Numbered from the stretch's first letter, positions 42,933-54,200 are shown. The stretch: DNA of 64,000 nt from JBBQVS01 sp963792705 (GCA_963792705.1 CAWBXD010000006.1:36969-100968), one strand, 5' to 3'. Notes: generated from the sequence alone by a model not told the origin. Made by a program: numbers and translations.

Positions 42933-42957
42933 TGATATGTTGTATGACAACATATCA
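42933..42957. promoter_or_regulatory. Perfect inverted repeat upstream of the ComX-like gene
   Basis: TGATATGTTGT (42933-42943) and its exact complement (42947-42957) flank ATG, 30 bp before the peptide's start codon. A weak minus-strand promoter (TTATTT, 17 bp, TATGAT) would overlap it. It is a plausible operator for the cassette. Confidence 0.55.
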
Positions 42958-43220
42958 TACATCTACTATAACAGGTAAATAAGGGGACGTTCAGCAATGA
43001 TGTACGCGACGCACACTTGATGGTAATACTTCGTGTACAGCAGTAATAATACATGAATGTAATAGAGTAATGCAAGGGCTTTGTGTGAAAATTGTGTGAT
43101 TTTACTATATAAAGAGAAACATTGAACTTTTTTGATCTATATTATCTATGGGCTATAGAGATTGACGGATACCACTAATGTCTGTAGAATCGAGAAAACA
43201 AGGGAAGAAAAGGACAACGA

Positions 43221-44276
43221 ATGGAAGATATCTTGACCTCGAATAATGAAGAGGACGAAGAAGTATACACGTTCCCCGAACAAGATACGTTAGGTGTACT
43301 CAAAAGTACACGTGATGTTCTTGAGCAAGGTGAACATGTGTGGATTGTTGCAAACGGCATAGAGCGTATAAGCAACCAATGGTTACATGAACACTCATCT
43401 CTTGATGGGCAACAAGCTTCTTTGCCTGCTTGGGACACTATGTATCATTTCTATGATGGCACAGCACGAACGGTAAATTGGCTCCTCCTGCTCGATGCAC
43501 TCAATTTTTGTTTCTGGGCTGAGAAAGGGCGTAAACGGTGGCGCATCTCCTATAAAGGAGAAACACTTAACGGTTACTGGGCAGAGGCGGCGTCTTTGAA
43601 ACGAGCGGTTGAAGAAGGTGTACCATTATGGGATGCCACATACTTGAGTACAATTAGTGAGGATGCAGTGGCCTCTATTTTCCGCCCTATCGAGGGTTCA
43701 GACCCTATTCCTTTACTAGAGCAACGTATTGCAAACATACGTGAGGTAGGACGCGTCCTACAAGAAAAGTATGATGGACAATTTATACAGGCAATTCAAC
43801 AGGTGCATGGTAGTGCTGTCGCGCTTGTACAGTTGTTAGCACGTGATTTTTCTTCATTCAACGACGTTATACTCTACAGAAACCATGAAGTACGTTTTTT
43901 TAAGCGAGCACAAATTTGTGTTGCCGATATGTATAGTGCATTCGATGGCAAAGAGTGGGGAGCATTCTCAGATATAGATAAGCTAACCATTTTTGCCGAC
44001 TATAAACTGCCACAGTTGTTGCGTCATTATGGCATACTCACTTACCATCCAACCCTAGCAGCAACAATTGATGCTGAAGAGTTGTTAGAGCCAGGGAGTG
44101 AAGAGGAGGTGGAGATACGGGCTGGAACAATCTGGGCATGTGAGCTTTTGCGACAAACGATGCAGCGGCAGGGCTATGCCATGAACGCTCCTGAGATAGA
44201 TCAAAAACTCTGGTTCCTTAGTCAGCATATCGAGAATATGCGTCCATATCATCGGGTGCGTACCCAATTTTATTAG
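43221..44276 (+). CDS. Queuosine 5'-phosphate N-glycosylase/hydrolase (QNG1, DUF2419 family)
   Basis: The 351-residue protein matches the queuosine-salvage family (DUF2419/Qng1), which releases queuine from queuosine 5'-monophosphate for re-use in tRNA modification. Landmarks are WLLLLDALNFCFWAEKG, FSDIDKLTIFADYKLPQLLR (with catalytic Asp candidates), HYGILTYHP and the acidic EEEVEIRAGTIWACELL segment, all in the expected order. The length is normal for bacterial members. It is 39 bp before murE on the same strand but has no pathway link to it. Confidence 0.85.
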   Translation: MEDILTSNNEEDEEVYTFPEQDTLGVLKSTRDVLEQGEHVWIVANGIERISNQWLHEHSSLDGQQASLPAWDTMYHFYDGTARTVNWLLLLDALNFCFWAEKGRKRWRISYKGETLNGYWAEAASLKRAVEEGVPLWDATYLSTISEDAVASIFRPIEGSDPIPLLEQRIANIREVGRVLQEKYDGQFIQAIQQVHGSAVALVQLLARDFSSFNDVILYRNHEVRFFKRAQICVADMYSAFDGKEWGAFSDIDKLTIFADYKLPQLLRHYGILTYHPTLAATIDAEELLEPGSEEEVEIRAGTIWACELLRQTMQRQGYAMNAPEIDQKLWFLSQHIENMRPYHRVRTQFY

Positions 44277-44315
44277 ATTTCGTACTTATCATAAAAAGAA
44301 ATAAATAGCACCATT

Positions 44316-45833
44316 ATGCAATTTCAAACGCTACAACACCTTCTGGCTGCGTTAGAGCATCCACCACTCTTGTTACCAGCCATCCTTGATACTTCGATTG
44401 AAGTTAAGGGAGTTGCTTATGATTTACGCAAGGTAGAGGCTGGATGGCTTTTTGTTGCCGTTCCTGGAGTTCACACCGATGGTCGTCGTTTTATCACAGA
44501 CGCCGCTCAACGTGGAGCAGTAGCCGTCCTAGGAGAGCCACTTTCGGAGCGTTCTCCTCTTCCATATATCGAAGTTTCGGATGTACGAACCGCGCTCGCT
44601 AATCTTGCCTGTGCTTTCTATTCATATCCAGCGCAACAACTTTGTACCATTGGAGTTACTGGAACGGATGGAAAGACAACAACCAGCAATTTGATTACTA
44701 CCATTTTCGAGGCGGCGAGTATTCAAACTGGACTGATGACAACCGCAAACTTTAAGATGCTAGGACAGGAATGGGAGAATACGACACGGCAAAGCACACT
44801 TGAAGCACTAGAGATACAACAATTTCTGCGGCAAATGGTCGAGGCAGGCGTAACACACGCGATTATCGAAGCAACCTCGCATGGTTTAGTACTACAACGT
44901 GTACAAGGCTGCGCTTTTGATGTTGGGGTTATCACGAATATTACACAGGAGCACCTTGATTTTCACAAAACACTCGATGCATATCGGAGGGCGAAAGCAC
45001 ATCTTTTTGAGATGTTGGACCCGCAGCGTGATAAAGGTATTGGAAGTCATCCTGTAGCTATTTTGAATCGTGATGACGTTAGTTACGATATTCTCAAGCC
45101 GTATTGTCGTGTTCCTATTCTCGATTACGGCGTTGACACGCCAGCAGCAGTACGGGCCGTTGATGTGCAGTTAGCGGCTCATAGCACACACTTTCGCGTT
45201 GTCCTTCCCGATGCGGAGCAAACTATAGAGACGCAACTTGTAGGACGTTTCAATGTAAGTAACTGTCTTGCTGCTATTGCAACAGCGTACAGCCAAGGTA
45301 TAGCACTTGAGGCTATTGTACGCGGTCTGGCGTCTGTAAAGGGTGTAACTGGACGTATGGAGAGCATAGATGAGGGACAGCCATTTGCCGTAATCGTGGA
45401 TTATGCTCATACCGCCGAGAGTTTGGAAAAAGTATTAGCAACGCTACGACCACTTACGCGTGGGAAATTAATGGTTGTATTTGGGTCGGCAGGCGAGCGA
45501 GATGTACAAAAACGTCCTATTATGGGACGAATTGCCGCACAGATGACAGATTTTTTCGTTATTACAGATGAAGACCCACGTGAAGAGGACCGAGAAAAGA
45601 TTTTGCGCGAGATAGCTGTCGGTGCGGAAGGTATAGGGAAGAAACAAGGGCACGACTTTCTATGTATTGCAGACCGTACAGAGGCAATTCAAGCGGCAAT
45701 AGCTCGCGCAGAAGCAGGGGATACAATAGTATTAGCAGGAAAAGGTCATGAGCAAAGTATTATTGTTGGACGAGAGAAAGTGCCTTGGGATGATCGAAAA
45801 GTCGCCCACGATGTACTAAGAAACAGCTTATAA
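44316..45833 (+). CDS. murE: MurE: UDP-N-acetylmuramoyl-tripeptide synthetase
   Basis: The 505-residue Mur ligase adds the third amino acid to UDP-MurNAc-L-Ala-D-Glu in cell-wall synthesis. The N-terminal domain (VKGVAYDLRKVEAGWLFVAV) binds the UDP moiety, and the central ATP domain has GVTGTDGKTTTSN (P-loop, near 112), EATSHGL and HLDFH. The C-terminal domain has FGSAGERDVQKR and ITDEDPREED. The D-x-P-R motif there corresponds to DNPR, which selects meso-diaminopimelate, though Glu-Asp replaces Asp-Asn, so the amino acid may differ. The MraY-family gene follows after 127 bp, so this is a small peptidoglycan cluster. Confidence 0.88.
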   Translation: MQFQTLQHLLAALEHPPLLLPAILDTSIEVKGVAYDLRKVEAGWLFVAVPGVHTDGRRFITDAAQRGAVAVLGEPLSERSPLPYIEVSDVRTALANLACAFYSYPAQQLCTIGVTGTDGKTTTSNLITTIFEAASIQTGLMTTANFKMLGQEWENTTRQSTLEALEIQQFLRQMVEAGVTHAIIEATSHGLVLQRVQGCAFDVGVITNITQEHLDFHKTLDAYRRAKAHLFEMLDPQRDKGIGSHPVAILNRDDVSYDILKPYCRVPILDYGVDTPAAVRAVDVQLAAHSTHFRVVLPDAEQTIETQLVGRFNVSNCLAAIATAYSQGIALEAIVRGLASVKGVTGRMESIDEGQPFAVIVDYAHTAESLEKVLATLRPLTRGKLMVVFGSAGERDVQKRPIMGRIAAQMTDFFVITDEDPREEDREKILREIAVGAEGIGKKQGHDFLCIADRTEAIQAAIARAEAGDTIVLAGKGHEQSIIVGREKVPWDDRKVAHDVLRNSL

Positions 45834-45960
45834 TAGGCAAGAAAAAAGTGTACAATAGTGAAGGTACTGTTGGCTTTAAAAATATATATACGTTACCGTC
45901 TATTCATATATCGCGTTACAACATGTGACATGTCTAGGCTATGACTTACTTGGAGAATAT

Positions 45961-47988
45961 ATGATTCCAATGACGTTGGTATGGTTATTAATCATTTTTG
46001 TGGCTTGTGCGGTTGCAAGCCTTGTATTTTGTGGCATAGCGGGCAGGTTGTTTCCTAAGTTTCGTAGTGGTGAGCATAAGCCGGGAATGCATCGCCTTGA
46101 TTTGCCAGTTGGTGGACGCGAGATAAAGACAATCGAACTTCCTCTCGTTGGTGGGCCAGCATTCACGCTCGCGATGGTGTGTGCGGGTCTTGGTGCTGGC
46201 TATCTGCTTAATTTCAAGCCAGAGCAATGGACACTACTTTTTATTGGGCTTGGTGCGACGGTCGGTTTTATGGTTGTTGGTTTCGTTGATGACTGGAATA
46301 AAGTATACAGTAGAGAAGGACTTTCAGAGCGTTCAAAGTTCGCGGGTGTATTCCTTGTGTCGGTTGCGGCGGCAGCACTATATTTTTTCCTTCTTCCTGG
46401 TGGTAGAGAATCATATAGTCCCTATAAAGACTTGCCCTTGTTGGGTTCGTTGATATGTAACAATAGACATCTTGCAAATGTTGATTTACCATGTCCCGTT
46501 GAACCTGGACAAATTGCATACTTTGGTTGGTTAATCTTCTTCATGTTACTAACGGGAGCAATTGGAAGTATTACCTCATTATCGGTCGATTTCAGCGATG
46601 GTCTCGATGGGTTAGCAGGAGGTCTTGTCTTTAGTTCAGCACTCGCTTTTGGTATAATTGTGACGGGTCTCATTGATCCTCAACACTCAAGTGGAATTGT
46701 CCTTGAAGTATTCGCAATTCTTTGTGCAGCCAGTGTACTGGGCTATCTTCCCTGGAATTGGCCTTCGTCATGGGCGGCTCGTAGAAAAGGAACGGCAAAA
46801 CGTCGCTCGTCTATTATTATGGGGGACAGTGGAGCATTGGCTCTTGGCGGTATTCTAGCAATGATTGCGGTTTTCTCAAGACAAGAAAGCAGCTTATACC
46901 TGATTGGGGGCGCATTCGTACTGGAAGGTCTCTCCGCACTCGTTCAATCACGAGTAATGACCAGATTCTTTCGTCACAAGCTCAAGGTGCTACGATTTGC
47001 CAATACGTCCACATTTGTGCCGCATACTGAGTTTCCACTACCGTTTCTTGCGACACCTCTGCATTGCCATTTCGACTTGCTCGGCTGGGATCGTCGGCGT
47101 CTCGTATACGGAGCATGGGCGTTAGGTGCTTGCTTTGCGTTACTTGGTGTTATGGCAGGCTTAGCCCCTCTATCCTGGGAACGCTATCTAGGACGTATTC
47201 TCGCGCTCATTCTTGCCTGTATTATTTGGTCTAGTGGCTCGTGGTCGAAACGATACTTTGTAGGCGAACACCCGGCAGAGCGAACGCGTCGGCGGCGCCT
47301 TGCATTGTACTACGGCTATCCCTACAGTATCATGGGCATCAACCTTTATCACCTCGTCGAGATCATCGAAGCAAGTGAAGATGTTATCGAAACGCCAGCC
47401 GAGAACATCGCGCTCTGGCAACGAATGAACATTTTTGATGCGAGGTCGATGCTGGGTCTCTATTGTTATCGTGCAGGATATTATCCCGCAGCTCTTGCAC
47501 AATGGACACGTATTCCTGAAAGCAATCGCGCACTTCGTCCCGAAATTTCTCGTCTACTTGCTGAAGTTGATACGCGTATTGCTCTGGAAAAACAGGAGAC
47601 GCAACCAATGCGGCGTGATCAAATTATGCGTGAACAAGAGCCAGTACTCACGGGAAATTTACCTCCGGCTGATTTGCCAAATCCACATGAGCCAGTCCGT
47701 AACGAGGAAAAAATTGACGAACATGCTGGCGAATGGACACCTCTAGGAGTTCAACAGACATATCCATACGACGTATCAAATACCGACGATGAGGAAGAGG
47801 AAGAGCGACAGGTTACAGCACCTCTTCGGAATGAGTCAACAGTGTCATCTTCTCAAAGTGGGAGAAGCACTACCCTTGGCTACATAGCTGAAACTCATTC
47901 TCTTGTCTCATTGTCAACTGCTTCGTCAGCATCTACCACACGTTGGGGATGGCTTACACGTTTGCTACGGCATTCATCTACAAGATAG
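45961..47988 (+). CDS. MraY-family phospho-N-acetylmuramoyl-pentapeptide transferase with a long C-terminal tail
   Basis: The 675-residue protein starts at the ATG at 45961 (GGAGAATAT upstream). About ten transmembrane helices fill residues 5-435. MraY/WecA motifs are present: VGFVDDWNKV (Mg2+-binding Asp pair), VDFSDGLDGLAGG, IIMGDSGALALGG and PLHCHFDLLGWD, where the MraY HHHFE segment reads HCHFD. The family makes lipid I from UDP-MurNAc-pentapeptide. The last ~240 residues are extra: one TPR-like unit (DARSMLGLYCYRAGYYPAAL), then a disordered acidic and Ser/Thr-rich region. Normal MraY is about 330-360 residues, so the tail is a special feature, perhaps for regulation. Confidence 0.78.
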   Translation: MIPMTLVWLLIIFVACAVASLVFCGIAGRLFPKFRSGEHKPGMHRLDLPVGGREIKTIELPLVGGPAFTLAMVCAGLGAGYLLNFKPEQWTLLFIGLGATVGFMVVGFVDDWNKVYSREGLSERSKFAGVFLVSVAAAALYFFLLPGGRESYSPYKDLPLLGSLICNNRHLANVDLPCPVEPGQIAYFGWLIFFMLLTGAIGSITSLSVDFSDGLDGLAGGLVFSSALAFGIIVTGLIDPQHSSGIVLEVFAILCAASVLGYLPWNWPSSWAARRKGTAKRRSSIIMGDSGALALGGILAMIAVFSRQESSLYLIGGAFVLEGLSALVQSRVMTRFFRHKLKVLRFANTSTFVPHTEFPLPFLATPLHCHFDLLGWDRRRLVYGAWALGACFALLGVMAGLAPLSWERYLGRILALILACIIWSSGSWSKRYFVGEHPAERTRRRRLALYYGYPYSIMGINLYHLVEIIEASEDVIETPAENIALWQRMNIFDARSMLGLYCYRAGYYPAALAQWTRIPESNRALRPEISRLLAEVDTRIALEKQETQPMRRDQIMREQEPVLTGNLPPADLPNPHEPVRNEEKIDEHAGEWTPLGVQQTYPYDVSNTDDEEEEERQVTAPLRNESTVSSSQSGRSTTLGYIAETHSLVSLSTASSASTTRWGWLTRLLRHSSTR

Positions 47989-48086
47989 AAGTCAAGGGTG
48001 TATAAGCACTGAGAGTGTTCGACGGATAGATAGGGCGTGTGATACAGTACGAAGAGTGTTCATCAAGATGAAAGGGAAGACAAGCT

Positions 48087-49847
48087 GTGTCACGCGACTC
48101 AATAAGAGATTCATCAACCTCTCTCCACAAAGACGCACCCCAACAGGGTGCCGATCTCTTTTTCCAAGCCGCCATCCAGTATGGCTATCACTATGTGTTG
48201 GGCAATCCTGGTACGACAGAAGCCCCTTTCATGGATGCCCTAGCACGATATCCCGAATTGCAATTTCTGCTTTTCCTACAAGAGAATAGTGCAACTGGCG
48301 CGGCCGATGGCATTGCGCGGATGACAGGGCGACCAGCATTAGTGAACCTACATCTTGGACCTGGACTCGCAAATGGTCTTTCCAATATGCATAACGCACG
48401 CAGAGCACAAGTGCCAATGGTAGTGACGGTTGGCGACCACGATACGCGTCACATGCTCGAAGATTCTCCACTTGCCAGCGACATCGAAAGTATTGCTCGT
48501 GCCGAATGTAAGTGGGTCTGGACTGTGAAGGATGCAAGCGAATTAGCCGCAGTATTACATCGTGCAACTCTCATTGCTATGACAGCACCGCAGGGACCTG
48601 TGTGCTTAATCCTACCTACAAATGTGCTAACCGACTCTCCTCGAACAGCAAACGGAAGCATTCCTTCCATTCCTGAACTCCACGTTCCAAGCGTAGGGCA
48701 AGCCCCTTCACAGGATGTTGAACACGCCGTCGCCATGCTTCTTGCGGCACACCATCCTGTCCTCTTTGTTGGAGATATAGACCAGGCAGCACATGAGTCT
48801 CTTGGGAAACTGGCGGCAAGAACGAATGCACAAATTGTCTATGAGCCATTTCCGCGCCGCTTTGATGGACAGGTGTACTCGAAGAGTAGCTGGCTTCCCT
48901 ATTTCTCTGAGGAACGTCGCACATTGCTTGCTCAGGCGGATTTCCTTTTTCTTATTGGAGCGAGCAGCTTTACTACACTCTTTTTCTACGCTAATGATCC
49001 TGCACCAATTGTTGCTGCTGGAACACAGGTGCTTCACCTCACAGATGATCTAAGTGCGTTGGGCAAAAATGAGCGAGGCAGTTTTCCGCTCTATGGAGAT
49101 GTGACAACAACGCTTGCACATTTCATCACGGTCTTTGAGCAGCAACAGGGCCACGTGAAACGAGAAGAGGAGGGAAAAGCTGACCTACCAGCACCCGCTC
49201 AATTTCCGCAGCAAAACCCCGATACGGCGGGACCCATGCATCCTGCAGAACTTATGCAAGCACTACGTCAGATCATTCTTGCCGAAACAATTCTGGTTGA
49301 TGAGGCAATTACCGCTCGTCAGTCGATGGTAGACTCTGTACTGAGCGTGGGAACACCTGTTACCTCGTACTTAACAGTGCGTGGTGCATCTATTGGAGGT
49401 GGGATACCACTCGCAATAGGAGCGAAGATTGGCTCACCACAGCGGCCAGTTGTCGTTGTAAGCGGTGATGGCTCCGCTATGTATACCATTCAATCGCTTT
49501 GGACTGCCGCACGTTATTCTCTTCCCGTGCTGGTAATCATCTGCAACAACGCCAGTTATGACATTATTAAGTTAGAGATGTTGCGTTTGAGAGGCACACT
49601 TGCAAGCAGTAACGAAACACTCCTGGATGCAGTTGCTGGTCTTGGTGGGCCGCGACTTGATTTTGTACAGCTTGCACAGGGCATGGGCGTTCACGGTTGG
49701 ACGGTACAAACAAGGGCTGATCTCTTGCCAAGCCTTAAAGCCGCCCTTGAAATGACTGAGCGTGGAGTACCAGCCCTCGTCGATGTTCATTTATCCGCAC
49801 TTCCTGTAGCTGCTCTGCAGAAAAGATATGTTACTCCTCAGTCATAA
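48087..49847 (+). CDS. Thiamine-diphosphate-dependent enzyme (acetolactate synthase / benzoylformate decarboxylase family)
   Basis: The 586-residue protein has the three-domain ThDP fold. It shows the N-terminal PYR domain with the activating Glu in FLQENSATGAADGIAR (near 71), a central domain, and the ThDP-binding motif VVSGDGSAMYTIQSLW ending in IICNNASYD (GDG...NN). The start is GTG at 48087 (AAAGGGAAG upstream). There is no regulatory subunit gene or branched-chain operon nearby, which disfavours acetolactate synthase IlvB. The motifs GNPGTTEAPFMDAL and LGPGLANGLSNMHNA are like MdlC-type decarboxylases. Substrate is unknown. Confidence 0.78.
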   Translation: MSRDSIRDSSTSLHKDAPQQGADLFFQAAIQYGYHYVLGNPGTTEAPFMDALARYPELQFLLFLQENSATGAADGIARMTGRPALVNLHLGPGLANGLSNMHNARRAQVPMVVTVGDHDTRHMLEDSPLASDIESIARAECKWVWTVKDASELAAVLHRATLIAMTAPQGPVCLILPTNVLTDSPRTANGSIPSIPELHVPSVGQAPSQDVEHAVAMLLAAHHPVLFVGDIDQAAHESLGKLAARTNAQIVYEPFPRRFDGQVYSKSSWLPYFSEERRTLLAQADFLFLIGASSFTTLFFYANDPAPIVAAGTQVLHLTDDLSALGKNERGSFPLYGDVTTTLAHFITVFEQQQGHVKREEEGKADLPAPAQFPQQNPDTAGPMHPAELMQALRQIILAETILVDEAITARQSMVDSVLSVGTPVTSYLTVRGASIGGGIPLAIGAKIGSPQRPVVVVSGDGSAMYTIQSLWTAARYSLPVLVIICNNASYDIIKLEMLRLRGTLASSNETLLDAVAGLGGPRLDFVQLAQGMGVHGWTVQTRADLLPSLKAALEMTERGVPALVDVHLSALPVAALQKRYVTPQS

Positions 49848-49948
49848 AACGAATGCAATTAAAGGGACCCACCTTGCTAAACTCGAACGTCATTTGGCAT
49901 AATAGGTAAAATAGATCGAACTTACACTAAAGATAGGATACGCTACGA

Positions 49949-51262
49949 ATGTCAATGACTCCTGTATCACAGCAACCTCCTGAAACAAAAACGCCTCGAA
50001 AAGGTATACAAACGTTTCAAGCACTACGCTATCGAAACTTCCGACTATTGTGGGTCAGCCTGATAGTCTCATCCGTTGGGACATGGATGCAAATCGTGGC
50101 TCAATCACTTCTCGTGCTTAAAATCACCAATAATTCAGCGTTTGCCTTGGGTACTGTTGCGCTCGCACAGTCTCTATCTTTTTTTCTCTTTGCGCTTATT
50201 GGAGGAAGCATAGCGGACCGTACAGATAAGCGCAAGTTTTTACTTGTGACACAAAGCCTGTCAATGCTTCTCGCGTTTGTGCTTGGCACGCTGACAATTA
50301 TGGGCGTGATTCAAGTCTGGATGATTGTTGTGCTTGCTTTTTGTTCTGGTACCATTCTCAGCTTCGACCAGCCCGCTCGTTCCTCGCTCATTCCAACGTT
50401 AGTACCCAAAAAAGACCTGATGAACGCAATTTCATTGCAATCGGTTGTTTTTAATGGAGCAGCCGTCTTTGGACCCGCGCTAGCTGGTATTACGATAGGG
50501 GTGTTTGGCTATATAGCTCAGTCCGTACATCTTCCAGGAAGTTTTCTTGGTTATGCAGGAAATTTCTATCTCAATGGTATTAGCTTTCTCGGCGTCCTAG
50601 TTGTACTCTATCTCCTTCGCATTCCAAAGGAGGCAGAGGAACAAGGAGCCGACCGCCGCGGTCCTCTTCTTGCTTCGATACGTGCATCACTTGACGCTGT
50701 TGGGCGTGATGCCGCATTACCTTGGGTGCTTTCAGGCTATGGTGCGCTTTTGTTCTTTGGTCCTTCTGCAACATTGATCCTCCCTATTTTTGCCGCGAAA
50801 ATTCTGCATATAGATGCATTTCAGATAGGTTTGCTTTTTTCGGCATCAGGATTAGGTACGGTCATTGGTGCGCTCATCGTAGCTTCATTAGGCGATTTTA
50901 AACGCAAAGGTGTTCTTCTGCTTGTCTCATTCTTGCTCTGGACGGCTGCATTAATGCTGTTTGCACTTAGCCATGTGCTCTGGCTTTCGTTTATAGCACT
51001 CTTCATATTTGGGGTCGCACAAAACGGCGTTGGAGCAACGACTATTACTCTCATGCAGACACGCGTGCCACCACAGATGCGCGGACGTGTGATGAGCTTA
51101 AATACGCTCTTCATCATGGGGGTCCGTCCACTCGGAGATTTTCCAGCCGGAGCACTCATTGGTTTGATTGGTGGACCATTGACTGTCTTAATTAGTGCAG
51201 GTATTGTAGGTGGATACACATTATTCCTGCTTTTTACACGGCCAGTAATCCGTTCGCTTTAG
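49949..51262 (+). CDS. MFS transporter, EntS/MFS_3-like exporter
   Basis: The 437-residue protein has about 12 transmembrane helices. The opening FQALRYRNFRLLWVSLIVSS and the loop GGSIADRTDKRKFLLVTQS mark the MFS_3 group (EntS-like efflux). In the second half, QTRVPPQMRGRVMSLNTLFI is the family's conserved cytosolic loop. It probably exports a small compound such as a drug or siderophore. It converges on the CHAT gene with 11 bp between the stops. Confidence 0.8.
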   Translation: MSMTPVSQQPPETKTPRKGIQTFQALRYRNFRLLWVSLIVSSVGTWMQIVAQSLLVLKITNNSAFALGTVALAQSLSFFLFALIGGSIADRTDKRKFLLVTQSLSMLLAFVLGTLTIMGVIQVWMIVVLAFCSGTILSFDQPARSSLIPTLVPKKDLMNAISLQSVVFNGAAVFGPALAGITIGVFGYIAQSVHLPGSFLGYAGNFYLNGISFLGVLVVLYLLRIPKEAEEQGADRRGPLLASIRASLDAVGRDAALPWVLSGYGALLFFGPSATLILPIFAAKILHIDAFQIGLLFSASGLGTVIGALIVASLGDFKRKGVLLLVSFLLWTAALMLFALSHVLWLSFIALFIFGVAQNGVGATTITLMQTRVPPQMRGRVMSLNTLFIMGVRPLGDFPAGALIGLIGGPLTVLISAGIVGGYTLFLLFTRPVIRSL

Positions 51263-51273
51263 AAAAAGGTAAG

Positions 51274-54200
51274 TTACGTTTCACTAACTAAACCAAATTG
51301 TTTACAAAAGGCACTATACGCTTCTTCTAGCTTGTGTTCTTTCACCATGTTCATTACGTTTGTTTGAAGGTCTATACGTACTGGATGGCCTAGTCGTACA
51401 TCAAGTGCAAGAGCATGTACCCAATAGCCTAAGGCGTCATAAAAACGTTCCTGCGTAGAAGCAAGAAGTCCTTGCCGACGTAGGACAGCACATTGTTCGG
51501 CTGGCGTGTCGAGTTCAACTGCAATAGTGAAAGCACGTGTATAGTAACCCTCTGCTTCCTCAAGGTGATGAAGTACACGCGAAACGTCGCCCAGACCTCT
51601 GAGTGCGCGTCCGTCTATTTGCTTCGCACCCTGTTCATGGGCAAGCGTAGATGCTTGCTCATGATACTCTTGTGCAGTAAGGTAATCATTTTCATCGAGT
51701 GAAATTGCGCCTAGAGCGTTGAGTACACGAGCAAGGTCTACACGGTCGCCGAGTGCAGTGAATAAGGTTTCGGCATCTGTATAGTAGGCTCGTGCTTTTT
51801 CCCGTTCGTGACGGTCTCGCATAATGTCACCCATTGCGCGCACTGCCCATGCTTCGCCACGCCGTATCCCTTGCTCGCGGAAAATGGTAATTGCCTCAGT
51901 ACAGAGTTTCTCTGCCTCGTCTAGCTTGCCTTGACGGGTAGAGATAACACTCTTATCGGCTAACACCCATGCTTGGCTGGCGCGCAACCCTAGTTCGTTG
52001 AAGATATGTAACGCGTCCTCGTAATCTTTCAACGCTTTTTCATATTTGCCGATTGCCTCATATACTGTACCTCGATCTCGTAGCGTTGAGGCAATACCCT
52101 CTTTGTTGTGTAACGACGTGAAACTTGTCAAGGCCAGTTCAATATGTCCTAAGGCATCGTAGTATGCTCCATACCCACGCTGTATTTCGCCGTGTACCAT
52201 CTGCATCCAAGCCTCGCCCTTGATGTCTCCTATTTCGCGGAAGAGCATTAGTGCCTCTTGTGCATGCACATTTGCTTGATGGAGGTTTCCTTCTTCTCGA
52301 CACAGCATTGCCAGTTCATACAAGGCCCATCCAGCTTCATCACGCGTTTGTTGCTCTTTATGAAACTCTACGCTGCTTCGCAAGCATGCTTCTGCTTCGG
52401 CATATTGTCCCAGTTGACGCAGAATAGCACCGAGACAACACTGTATCTGCCCCTCGCCTGTTTTGTCTCCTAGACGGGAGGCGTGTACATTAACGCGACG
52501 AAGCATAGCAAGCAGTTCTTGTGCATGACCGCGCCCACCAAGTGCCCAAGAAGCACGTACTGCAACCTGGACAGCCTCTTGTAAATCTCGTGGCTCACCC
52601 GCGTTTTCCAAATGTTCTACGGCTGCGACCCATTCTTCAGGGCTTGGTTGAGGCAAGGTGTAATAGTATGTAGCAACGAGACGGTGAACGCGCCTCCGTT
52701 CCTCCAAAGGTAGATGCGAAACAGCAAAATGGCGTACTTGAGGATGAATAGTGTAGACACGTCCATCAAATTGAATAAATGATGCCTGAACGAGTTCATC
52801 ACGCGCCGCTCTCCAGTTAACCGCCAGTTCGGATGGAAGAACTTCCTCTATAGTGGCTGTCGCTCCCTGGTAAATGTCTTGTTGGCGTATTAGTCGTACC
52901 GCGTCTTCTGTGCTTGCCGATGTTTCAGGCGCGACAAGCATAATAATTTGCTCACGACTAAAAGGCAACTTGAAGGCAGAGAGATATGCAAGAAGCAATC
53001 GCGCGACGAGCGAAAGACGATGGTAGGAAACGTCCAGAACTGCAAGGATGCCGGCAAGAGGTGTGTTGCGTAGTTCATCACGGATCTCTTCCAGTGAACG
53101 TGTTGCAGCCTCTGGCGCAAACATTTTTCCATCAATAGAACGTGCGGCACCGAAAATCAGTTCAGCTCCCAATGGATAGCCATCGAGCAAGGTGCAAATC
53201 TCACGCAAAATTGCTTGCTGCTTGGGGTCTTCGAGATGAATATACTGATCAAGTCCGTTGGATGATGCAAGGTCTATGAATAGTTTCAGCAGATCAGCAT
53301 CTGTCATCTTTCCTACATGGTATTCATACCATCGACAGTGGTTGCCATCGACAACCATCATGGCTTCTGGATTTGAGCGCGATGTTACTAGTACAATGAC
53401 CTCTGGTGGGAATGAGCAGAGAAAATGGAGCCACTGATCTAACTGCGCGTGGTCTTTCACCTCATCAAAACGATCCAAGAGGAAAAGACAAGGCAGTTCT
53501 CGGCTTGCCAACGAACGAAGTGTTGTAAGCACCAGACGTACACGATGGGTTAAATCGGCTGTGGGACCTGATTTCAGTGGGATGTGCAGATAGTGTAACA
53601 TTTCGATGAGTGCATCGCCAAAGAATTTTCCACCTTGTAATGAAATACCGATAATACCGCCAGGGAATTTTTCTCGGTTACGCAACACAGCTTCGTAGGC
53701 GAGAGCACTCTTACCAATGCCAGCAGAGCCTGTAAGTGCGATGTGGTGTGTACCAGGGCGAAGTTTAGCGGTTGTTTTTGTAGTAGTTAGTCGTGAGTCC
53801 TGAGTGGCTAAAGATAAAAGCTCACTGAGATCACGCAGTTCCTGCTCACGTCCTATATAGGATGTAGGAATGTCTAAATGCTCAAAAGGGTGATCGTCGT
53901 CTTCTGGTGCATCATCGTTTTCGTTCGCAATCAGCGCGACAGGACCTTCTTTCCCCTCAACGACATGTCTATACAGTACTGGAATAAACCAACTTCGCTG
54001 ATGTGTGGGCAGCAGTGCTTGACGAGCGCGTGAAAGTGCTTCTTCTAGTGTACGACCATCAGCTAAAGCCTCATAAAAATGATACATAAATGTTGGGCTG
54101 ATATCATCTTGAAGTGAAAAAGGCATCGCAACTACCGCGGGAACCTGAGACATGACAAGCGCGGTTGCCAGGGTCGCATCAACGGCTGTGGTTCGTTGTT

